The notes under the pieces were generated by a model. It worked only from the letters and a program-made list of their open reading frames with translations. It searched no databases and was not told the origin of the DNA. From Paracoccaceae bacterium (GTDB taxonomy: Bacteria; Pseudomonadota; Alphaproteobacteria; Rhodobacterales; Rhodobacteraceae): a stretch of 5,876 nucleotides of DNA. The position numbers and the translations under genes are program-made. Positions 1-4,713 of the stretch are shown one piece after another (position 1 is the first letter of the stretch; every line of letters begins with the position of its first letter). The DNA lies in assembly GCA_007134405.1 (NCBI GenBank), contig SLKW01000487.1, forward strand, positions 1-5,876, read 5' to 3'.

Positions 1-203
1 ATCTGATCACCGGCGTCGTCGTGGTCGAGGTGGTCTTCGTCTATCCGGGCCTCGGGCAACTGATGGTCGACAGCGTCTCGCGCCGCGACATTCCCGTCGT
101 GCAGGCCATCGCGCTGATCTTCGCCGCGGCCTATGTGCTCCTGAACCTCACCGCCGACGTGATCTCGACGCTGTCGAATCCGCGTCTGATGTACCGCAAG
201 TGA
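1..203 (+). CDS. DppB-like ABC transporter permease, C-terminal fragment (5' end outside window)
   Basis: Inner-membrane permease subunit of a peptide/opine/nickel-type ABC importer. Only the last 66 codons are present, and the reading frame is already open at the left edge. The visible part starts with VEVVFVYPGLGQLMVDSV, which matches the conserved C-terminal region of DppB/OppB proteins (E.VF.YPGLG.L). It continues with RRDIPVVQA, a final hydrophobic helix around IALIFAAAYVLLNLTADVI, and a short cytoplasmic tail ending NPRLMYRK. The tail resembles the usual DPR.RY ending of this family. The EAA loop that contacts the ATPase lies upstream and cannot be checked. An internal GTG at 21 is only a codon of the truncated gene and not a start. 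The next permease begins 10 bases after the stop, the normal dppB-dppC arrangement. The family is secure. The substrate (dipeptide, oligopeptide, opine, nickel or sugar) cannot be told from this fragment. Confidence 0.9.
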   Translation, partial: LITGVVVVEVVFVYPGLGQLMVDSVSRRDIPVVQAIALIFAAAYVLLNLTADVISTLSNPRLMYRK

Positions 204-209
204 GGGGGG
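202..209 (+). promoter_or_regulatory. Ribosome binding site of the DppC-like permease
   Basis: A purine run GAGGGGGG overlaps the stop codon of the upstream permease and ends 4 bases before the ATG at 214. Its GAGG core is 8 bases from the start. The overlap with the previous stop suggests coupled translation and supports the ATG at 214 as the true start. Confidence 0.7.
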
Positions 210-213
210 CGTC

Positions 214-1137
214 ATGGCTGTGATCACCTTCCTCTTCTGGGCCGCCGTCACTCTGGCCGCGGCCATGGCGCTCTCCTGGGGCTTTCGCAAGCTCGCCGCC
301 ACGGCGACGCGGGGCGAGATGTCGCGGGCCTTGCGCGACGCGCCGCTGACGGCCAGCTTCGGCATGATGGTGATCCTGATCTACCTGATCGTCGCCATCT
401 TCGCCCCGCTCCTCGCCCCCTATCCCGAGCGCATGGTCGTCGGCAGCCAGTTCCAGCCCTGGACGGCCGAGCACTGGCTGGGCACCGATGCGCTGGGGCG
501 CGACATGCTCAGCCGCATGATCTACGGCACGCGCAACACGGTGGGGATCGCCTTCGCCACCACGGCGCTCGCCTTCCTCATCGGCTCGGTGCTGGGGCTG
601 CTGGCGGCGACGGTCGGCGGCTGGCTCGACCAGGGGCTGTCGCGGCTTGTCGACGTCTTCATGGCGATCCCGTCGCTGATCTTCGCGCTTCTGCTGCTAA
701 CGATCTTCGGAACCTCGATCCTGACACTGATCCTGGTCATCGCGGTGATCGACTCGACCCGTGTCTTCCGCCTGGCGCGCGCCGTCTCCGAGGGCGTCGT
801 CGTCATGGACTTCATCGAGGCCGCGCGCCTGCGCGGCGAGCGTCTGCCCTACCTCATCACGCGCGAGATCCTGCCCAACGTCACCGCGCCCCTGGTGGCC
901 GAGTTCGGGCTGCGCTTCTGCTTCGTCTTCCTCGCCATCTCGGCGCTTTCCTTCCTCGGCCTCGGCATCCAGCCGCCGACCGCCGACTGGGGCTCGATGG
1001 TGCGGGAAAACGCCACGCTCATCACCTTCGGCGACATCACCCCCTTGCTGCCCGCCGGCGCCATCGCGCTTCTCACGGTTGCGGTCAATTTCGTCGTCGA
1101 CTGGCAGCTTTACCGCGCCAGCGGACTGAAGGAGTAA
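214..1137 (+). CDS. DppC-like ABC transporter permease with an extra N-terminal helix
   Basis: Second inner-membrane permease of the peptide-type importer, 307 residues. Residues 88-104 (HWLGTDALGRDMLSRMI) are the signature of DppC/OppC proteins, just after the first canonical helix (about 47-69) and a short periplasmic segment. The EAA coupling loop that docks on the ATPase is at about 199-222 (FIEAARLRG, then REILPN). Helices follow near 110-132, 148-182, 230-252 and 278-297. The stretch LSFLGLGIQPPTADWGSM (about 245-262) is also typical. A further hydrophobic segment at about residues 3-23, before a basic linker with Arg/Lys, is not part of the usual DppC layout. The ATG at 214 has a good ribosome binding site, so this extension is probably real. 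The tail ends VDWQLYRASGLKE where many homologues have a GD.LRD..DP ending. The gene sits between the DppB-like fragment and the ATPase gene. Transported substrate unknown. Confidence 0.93.
   Translation: MAVITFLFWAAVTLAAAMALSWGFRKLAATATRGEMSRALRDAPLTASFGMMVILIYLIVAIFAPLLAPYPERMVVGSQFQPWTAEHWLGTDALGRDMLSRMIYGTRNTVGIAFATTALAFLIGSVLGLLAATVGGWLDQGLSRLVDVFMAIPSLIFALLLLTIFGTSILTLILVIAVIDSTRVFRLARAVSEGVVVMDFIEAARLRGERLPYLITREILPNVTAPLVAEFGLRFCFVFLAISALSFLGLGIQPPTADWGSMVRENATLITFGDITPLLPAGAIALLTVAVNFVVDWQLYRASGLKE
1129..1134 (+). promoter_or_regulatory. Ribosome binding site of the fused ABC ATPase
   Basis: AAGGAG directly abuts the TAA stop of the permease and ends 8 bases before the ATG at 1143. 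It is the strongest Shine-Dalgarno match in the window. Its position inside the last permease codons points to tight translational coupling of permease and ATPase. Confidence 0.75.
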
Positions 1138-1142
1138 CCGAA

Positions 1143-2807
1143 ATGGCCGAAAACGGGGCCGACCGTAGCGCCAAGCAGGACGTCCTGCTGCAGATCCGCG
1201 ACCTGCGGATCGACGGCAAGTCGGGCGACGACTGGCTGCCCATCGTCAAGGGCGTCGATCTGACGCTCCACAAGGGCGAGGTGCTGGGCCTGATCGGCGA
1301 ATCCGGCGCCGGCAAGTCCACGATCGGCCTCGCCGCGATGGGCTTTGCCCGCGACGGCTGCCGCATCTCGGGCGGCACGATCGAATTCGACGGGATCGAC
1401 CTGCGCAAATCCAGCGAGGACAAGCTGCGCCGCCTGCGCGGCAAGCGCATCGCCTATGTCGCGCAATCGGCCGCGGCCAGCTTCAACCCCGCCCACAAGC
1501 TGATGGACCAGTATTGCGAGACCCCCGTGCGCCACGGCGTCATGGGCCGGTCCGAGGCCGAACACGACGCCGTTGAACTCTATCGCAAGATGCAGCTGCC
1601 CAACCCCGAGGAGATCGGCTTTCGCTACCCGCACCAGGTCTCGGGCGGGCAGCTTCAGCGGGCGATGACGGCGATGGCCATGTCCTGCCGGCCCGACCTG
1701 ATCATCTTCGACGAACCGACCACGGCGCTCGACGTCACCACGCAGATCGAGGTTCTGGCCGCGATCCGCGACATCGTCGAGCAGTTCGGCACCGCCGCGA
1801 TCTACATCACCCACGACCTCGCCGTCGTCGCGCAGATGGCCGACCGCATCAAGATCCTGCTCAAGGGCGACGAGGTCGAAGAGGCCGACACCCGCACCAT
1901 GCTGACCGAGCCGAAGGACGACTACACCAAATCGCTCTGGGCCGTGCGCAGCTTCAAGCGCGAAACCCAGGCCGCGCCCGAGGGCCAGCCGGTGATCTCG
2001 GTCAGGAACGTCTCGGCCTCCTACGGCCCGGTCCAGGTGCTCGACGATGTGAGTTTCGACATCTACGCCCGCCGCACCGTCGCGGTGGTGGGCGAATCCG
2101 GCTCGGGCAAGTCCACCGCGGCGCGGGTCATCACCGGGCTTCTGCCACCGACCAAGGGCGAGGTCCTGTTCGAGGGCACGCCCCTGCCGCCCGACTACCG
2201 CAAGCGCACGCGCGACCAGTTGCGCCACACGCAGATGATCTACCAGATGGCCGACACCGCCCTGAACCCCAAGCTCTCGATCCGCAAGATCATCGGCCGA
2301 CCGGCGCAGATGTATCTGGGACTGCGCGGACGCAAGCTGACCGAACGCATCCGCGAGCTTCTGCACCTGATCGAGATGGAGCCCGACGAGTATATCGACC
2401 GGCTGCCGTCCGAGCTGTCGGGCGGGCAGAAGCAGCGCATCGGCATCGCCCGCGCGCTCGCCGCCGAGCCGCGCTTCATCATCTGCGACGAGGTCACCTC
2501 GGCCCTCGACCAGATCGTGGCCGAGGGGATCCTGCGCCTCCTCGACCGGCTGCAGAGCGAATTCGACCTGGCCTACATGTTCATCACCCACGACCTGGCG
2601 ACGGTGAAGGCGATCGCCGACGACGTGGTGGTGATGCAGCAGGGCAGGGTGGTCGAACAGGGCCCGAAGGACGAGATGTTCCGCCCCCCGCACCACCCCT
2701 ATACGCAACTCCTGCTGTCCTCCGTACCCGAGATGGACCCCGACTGGCTCACCCGCCTGCTCGAGGAACGGCGCCACAAGGACCAGCCCGCCTCCGCCGA
2801 CGCCTGA
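1143..2807 (+). CDS. Fused DppD-DppF-type ABC transporter ATP-binding protein (two nucleotide-binding domains)
   Basis: Cytoplasmic ATPase that powers the importer; 554 residues with two complete ABC domains in one chain. Domain 1 (about 14-270): Walker A GESGAGKST at 52-60, Q-loop Gln108, signature VSGGQLQ at 166-172, Walker B LIIFDE at 186-191, D-loop ALD at 195-197, switch His224. Domain 2 (about 284-532): Walker A GESGSGKST at 317-325, Q-loop Gln368, signature LSGGQKQ at 425-431, Walker B FIICDE at 445-450, His483. Both sites look catalytically complete. The domain 2 Walker B is followed by VTSALDQ rather than the usual P.SALD. An oligopeptide-type C-terminal motif is clear at the end (HHPYTQLLLSSVPEMD, 517-532) but reduced to DDYTKSLWAVR after domain 1. 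No cysteines occur in either C-terminal extension, so the iron-sulfur motif reported for some DppD proteins is absent. Start chosen from the AAGGAG site. Substrate unknown. Confidence 0.93.
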   Translation: MAENGADRSAKQDVLLQIRDLRIDGKSGDDWLPIVKGVDLTLHKGEVLGLIGESGAGKSTIGLAAMGFARDGCRISGGTIEFDGIDLRKSSEDKLRRLRGKRIAYVAQSAAASFNPAHKLMDQYCETPVRHGVMGRSEAEHDAVELYRKMQLPNPEEIGFRYPHQVSGGQLQRAMTAMAMSCRPDLIIFDEPTTALDVTTQIEVLAAIRDIVEQFGTAAIYITHDLAVVAQMADRIKILLKGDEVEEADTRTMLTEPKDDYTKSLWAVRSFKRETQAAPEGQPVISVRNVSASYGPVQVLDDVSFDIYARRTVAVVGESGSGKSTAARVITGLLPPTKGEVLFEGTPLPPDYRKRTRDQLRHTQMIYQMADTALNPKLSIRKIIGRPAQMYLGLRGRKLTERIRELLHLIEMEPDEYIDRLPSELSGGQKQRIGIARALAAEPRFIICDEVTSALDQIVAEGILRLLDRLQSEFDLAYMFITHDLATVKAIADDVVVMQQGRVVEQGPKDEMFRPPHHPYTQLLLSSVPEMDPDWLTRLLEERRHKDQPASADA

Positions 2808-2820
2808 CCTGGATGCCGGG

Positions 2821-2864
2821 CGGGGCAGGGTCGGCGGCGGGGCAGGGTCGGCGGCGGGGCAGGG
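2821..2864 (+). repeat. G-rich 17-bp tandem repeat, about 2.6 copies
   Basis: The unit CGGGGCAGGGTCGGCGG occurs twice without a mismatch (2821-2837 and 2838-2854), followed by a 10-base partial third copy (2855-2864). It begins 13 bases after the ATPase stop codon, so it lies in the 3' untranslated part of that transcript. Each unit carries a GGGG and a GGG run on the + strand. Confidence 0.9.
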
Positions 2865-2891
2865 CCAGAGCGTCGAGGCACCGCGCCGCGT

Positions 2892-2916
2892 AAAATAATA
2901 TTCCAGGTATTATTTT
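2892..2916. repeat. AT-rich inverted repeat, perfect 9-bp arms with 7-base spacer
   Basis: The arms AAAATAATA (2892-2900) and TATTATTTT (2908-2916) are exact reverse complements around TTCCAGG. Only 4 of the 26 bases from 2891 to 2916 are G or C, in surroundings that are mostly G+C. As RNA the stem could extend outward by a U-G pair and three G/C pairs (2888-2890 with 2918-2920). There is no trailing T run outside the stem, so a classical intrinsic terminator is unlikely. A protein-binding operator is the simplest reading, but I do not recognise the motif. Confidence 0.75.
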
Positions 2917-3030
2917 GCGCCGCCACCCGTCATCGACCGCGCCGCCCGCCTTCCGGCGCAAACGCCCGCACCCACCACGACGCCGCCCATGACGGTCCAA
3001 ATCGGCATTTTTCGCCAATCCGTCCCACCG

Positions 3031-3107
3031 GAGTCCTACGCGAGTCCTACGCGAGTCCTACGCGAGTCCTACGCTCTGTGTACGGTCTGTGTACGCGCTG
3101 TGCACGC
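3031..3107 (+). repeat. 11-bp-period tandem array, seven units in two sequence classes
   Basis: Four identical units GAGTCCTACGC (3031-3041, 3042-3052, 3053-3063, 3064-3074) run directly into TCTGTGTACGG (3075-3085), TCTGTGTACGC (3086-3096) and GCTGTGCACGC (3097-3107) with no break in the 11-base register. All seven units end in TACGC or a one-base variant of it. A degenerate eighth unit (TCGGCGCATAC, 3108-3118) may follow. Eleven is not a multiple of three, so the array is probably non-coding. It ends about 93 bases before the start of the small membrane protein. Confidence 0.88.
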
Positions 3108-3117
3108 TCGGCGCATA

Positions 3118-3153
3118 CCCTGCGACACCCGGGTCTGGACACTCGGCGCAGGG
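3118..3153 (+). repeat. Possible leader hairpin: CCCTGCG / CGCAGGG
   Basis: CCCTGCG at 3118-3124 is the exact reverse complement of CGCAGGG at 3147-3153, and the 22-base interval contains the perfect palindrome ACCCGGGT (3127-3134). The right arm overlaps the second copy of a 9-base direct repeat, CTCGGCGCA (3107-3115 and 3142-3150). A hairpin 47 bases before the ATG at 3201 could form in the mRNA leader, but 7-bp matches are not rare in DNA this GC-rich. Confidence 0.35.
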
Positions 3154-3190
3154 CGCGGCACTGTTGGCGCGAACCCCGTCAGCCCATTTC

Positions 3191-3195
3191 AGGGA
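3191..3195 (+). promoter_or_regulatory. Ribosome binding site that decides the start of the small membrane protein
   Basis: AGGGA ends 5 bases before the ATG at 3201. The same frame is open upstream to a GTG at 3078, but that codon lies inside the 11-bp repeat array, has no Shine-Dalgarno match, and would add 41 residues rich in Arg and Cys. The ATG at 3201 gives a compact membrane protein and is preferred. Confidence 0.65.
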
Positions 3196-3200
3196 CCGCC

Positions 3201-3626
3201 ATGCCCAAGTCCGTGACCGCCTCCGCCCCCGCCCATCTGACGCTCCTCGCCTTTGTTTTCTTGCTCTGGCACGGCGTTCTGGCCGCCGATTACGTGATCG
3301 AACGTTTCGGCCTCGCGCTCGACATGCCCAGCCTCGACGCCGTCTTCTTCACCAGCCCGGTCTGGGCGCGGGTCGGCTGGGCGATGGGCGTCTGGCTGGG
3401 CCTGGTCGCCTCGATCTGCGCCCTGATGCGCGACGACGCGGCGGTCCTGCTGTTCTTCGCCGCCTTCCTGGGCGTGCTCGCCTCCGTCATCGGCGCCGAG
3501 ATCGCCGGCATCCCGATGGAGATCCGCGGCGTCAACCGCTACATCATCTACGCCGCGCTGCTTCTGGCACCACTGATCGGCTGGATCTATACGCGGGCGA
3601 TGAAACGCGCGGGCGTTCTGCACTGA
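3201..3626 (+). CDS. Small four-helix integral membrane protein of unknown function
   Basis: A 141-residue protein with four predicted hydrophobic helices at about 12-33, 54-76, 79-98 and 114-132. The tail is basic (TRAMKRAGVLH), consistent with a cytoplasmic C-terminus. A short hydrophilic stretch with Asp30, Glu34 and Arg35 follows helix 1, and PVWARVGWAMGVWLG (53-67) opens helix 2. The pattern LLWHG...DYV, then P.W....WA..VW.G, then L.R..A...F recalls a family of small membrane proteins in proteobacteria that are often loosely labelled 'sugar transporter'. That resemblance is from memory and weak, and I assign no function. Helix 1 could be mistaken for a signal peptide because LAAD follows it, but the remaining helices favour a polytopic protein. 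The gene is 27 bases upstream of the cysteine synthase gene and probably co-transcribed with it. The repeat-rich gap lies just upstream. Confidence 0.8.
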   Translation: MPKSVTASAPAHLTLLAFVFLLWHGVLAADYVIERFGLALDMPSLDAVFFTSPVWARVGWAMGVWLGLVASICALMRDDAAVLLFFAAFLGVLASVIGAEIAGIPMEIRGVNRYIIYAALLLAPLIGWIYTRAMKRAGVLH

Positions 3627-3641
3627 CCCGCAAGCCCAACC

Positions 3642-3647
3642 GGAGGG
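3642..3647 (+). promoter_or_regulatory. Ribosome binding site of the cysteine synthase gene
   Basis: GGAGGG ends 6 bases before the ATG at 3654. It supports that start, which also places the conserved VGNTPLIRL motif at the expected distance from the N-terminus. Confidence 0.75.
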
Positions 3648-3653
3648 AACACG

Positions 3654-4685
3654 ATGATCCGCCGCGACCTGGCCGATGCCGTCGGCAACACGCCCCTGAT
3701 CCGCCTGCGCGCCGCCAGCGAGGCAACGGGCTGCGAGATCCTGGGCAAGGCCGAATTCCTCAACCCCGGTCAGTCCGTTAAGGACCGCGCCGCGCTCTGG
3801 ATCATCCGCGACGCGATGCAAAAGGGCCTGCTGTCGCCCGGTGGCACCATCGTCGAGGGGACCGCCGGCAACACCGGCATCGGCCTCGCGCTGGTGGGCG
3901 CGGCGATGGGCTTTCGCACCGTCATCGTCATTCCCGAAACGCAGAGCGAGGAAAAGAAGGACATGATCCGCCTCGCTGGGGCGGAACTCGTGCAGGTCCC
4001 CGCTGCGCCCTACCGCAATCCCAACAACTACGTCCGCTATTCGGGCCGCCTGGCCGAGGAACTGGCCAAGTCCGAACCCAACGGCGCGATCTGGGCCAAC
4101 CAGTTCGACAATGTCGCGAACCGCCAGGCGCATGTCGAAAGCACCGGCCCCGAGATCTGGGACGACACCCAGGGCAAGGTCGACGGCTTCATCTGCGCCG
4201 TGGGCTCTGGCGGAACGCTGGCGGGCGTCGCGATGGCCCTCCAGGACAAGGGCGTGAAGATCGGCCTGGCCGACCCTGAGGGCGCGGCGCTCTACAGCTA
4301 CTACACGACGGGCGAGTTGAAGGCCGAGGGCAGCTCGATCACCGAAGGGATCGGGCAGGGCCGGATCACCGCCAATATCGAGGAGTTGAAGCCCGACTTC
4401 GCCTACCGGATCCCCGATGCCGAGGCTCTGCCCATCGTCTTCGACCTGCTCGAACACGAAGGCTTCTGCATGGGCGGCTCGACCGGCATCAACATCGCCG
4501 GCGCGATCCGCATGGCGCGCGAGATGGGGCCGGGGCATACGATCGTCACGATCCTGTGCGACTATGGCACGCGCTATCAGTCAAAGCTGTTCAACCCCGC
4601 CTTCCTGCGCGACAAGGGACTGCCCGTACCGCATTTTCTGGAACGCACCCCGCGCGATCTCCCGGACATGCGCGTCGGGGACTGA
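3654..4685 (+). CDS. cysK: Cysteine synthase A-type PLP-dependent enzyme (O-acetylserine sulfhydrylase family)
   Basis: Fold-type II PLP enzyme of the cysteine synthase/cystathionine beta-synthase family. It probably makes cysteine and acetate from O-acetylserine and sulfide in the cytoplasm. Motifs in order: VGNTPLIRL at 10-18; GQSVKDRAA at 39-47, with Lys43 expected to form the Schiff base with PLP; EGTAGNTGIGLA at 68-79, the substrate/asparagine loop; GSGGT at 184-188, the phosphate-binding loop; EGIGQG at 231-236; GGSTGINIAGA at 274-284, with Ser276 likely contacting the PLP ring nitrogen. At 343 residues it is longer than typical CysK (about 310-325). The extra length includes a tail after about residue 305 (RYQSKLFNPAFL and beyond), a form I associate with alphaproteobacterial and some mitochondrial cysteine synthase homologues. 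No CBS domains and no heme-binding N-terminus are present. Cystathionine beta-synthase or another beta-replacement activity cannot be excluded. No other sulfur-assimilation gene is nearby. Confidence 0.85.
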   Translation: MIRRDLADAVGNTPLIRLRAASEATGCEILGKAEFLNPGQSVKDRAALWIIRDAMQKGLLSPGGTIVEGTAGNTGIGLALVGAAMGFRTVIVIPETQSEEKKDMIRLAGAELVQVPAAPYRNPNNYVRYSGRLAEELAKSEPNGAIWANQFDNVANRQAHVESTGPEIWDDTQGKVDGFICAVGSGGTLAGVAMALQDKGVKIGLADPEGAALYSYYTTGELKAEGSSITEGIGQGRITANIEELKPDFAYRIPDAEALPIVFDLLEHEGFCMGGSTGINIAGAIRMAREMGPGHTIVTILCDYGTRYQSKLFNPAFLRDKGLPVPHFLERTPRDLPDMRVGD

Positions 4686-4698
4686 GCGCAGCAGAACC

Positions 4699-4709
4699 GG
4701 GGTGGCCCC
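4699..4709 (+). promoter_or_regulatory. Small hairpin GGGG-TGG-CCCC just before the channel gene start
   Basis: Four G and four C bases separated by TGG form a 4-bp perfect inverted repeat that ends 4 bases before the ATG at 4714. It occupies the place where a Shine-Dalgarno sequence would be expected, and no good purine-rich site is seen there. It is too short and lacks a T run, so it is not a terminator. Confidence 0.35.
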
Positions 4710-4713
4710 ACGG

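Larger units (their letters stand above)
2808..3200 (+). other. 393-base intergenic region with several repeat structures and no convincing gene
   Basis: This gap lies between the ATPase stop and the ATG of the small membrane protein. Open frames that cross it lack a ribosome binding site, have no family-like features, and run through an 11-bp tandem array. From left to right it contains a G-rich tandem repeat (2821-2864), an AT-rich inverted repeat (2892-2916), a small GC hairpin (GGCG/CGCC at 2955-2958 and 2963-2966), the 11-bp array (3031-3107) and a possible leader hairpin (3118-3153). No clear intrinsic terminator or sigma-70 promoter stands out. TATTAT at 2908-2913 resembles a -10 box but has no matching -35 box. 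The promoter of the downstream genes is presumably in here. Confidence 0.7.

Noticed and set aside
1110..2777. A 555-codon open frame on the - strand opposite the fused ATPase
   Set aside because: It mirrors the ATPase gene almost exactly, as expected when GC-rich third positions remove stop codons from the opposite strand. Its protein is rich in Asp, Gly, His and Arg with no family motif, while the + strand carries complete ABC motifs.
2892..2916. A LexA, Fnr, Irr or Zur operator
   Set aside because: The arms do not match the consensus of these regulators as I know them, so no name was given.
2888..2920. A rho-independent terminator for the ABC operon
   Set aside because: A stem can be drawn, but it is mostly A-U, and its T run lies inside the 3' arm instead of after it. 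It is kept only as an unexplained inverted repeat.
3031..3107. A CRISPR array
   Set aside because: The 11-bp units are contiguous, with no unique spacers, and far shorter than CRISPR repeats.
3031..3107. Plasmid-type iterons or a replication origin
   Set aside because: No replication initiator gene, DnaA box cluster or partition gene is visible, and the units are shorter than typical 17-22 bp iterons. The neighbours are ordinary metabolic and transport genes.
3078..3200. A 41-codon upstream extension of the small membrane protein from a GTG at 3078
   Set aside because: The GTG is inside the tandem array without a Shine-Dalgarno match, and the added residues are Arg/Cys-rich and unlike the rest. 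The ATG at 3201 has AGGGA at good spacing.
2989..3216. A 75-codon frame through the 11-bp array, with three Cys codons near VCVRAVHARRIPC that might suggest a cysteine leader peptide upstream of cysK
   Set aside because: There is no ribosome binding site before the ATG at 2989, the peptide repeats only because of the DNA array, and it overlaps the preferred start at 3201. The Cys codons are scattered, not consecutive.
3189..4538. A 449-codon open frame on the - strand opposite the small membrane protein and cysteine synthase
   Set aside because: It spans two + strand genes and the gap between them, has low-complexity His/Asp/Gly/Ala composition and shows no recognisable domain. It is an antisense shadow.
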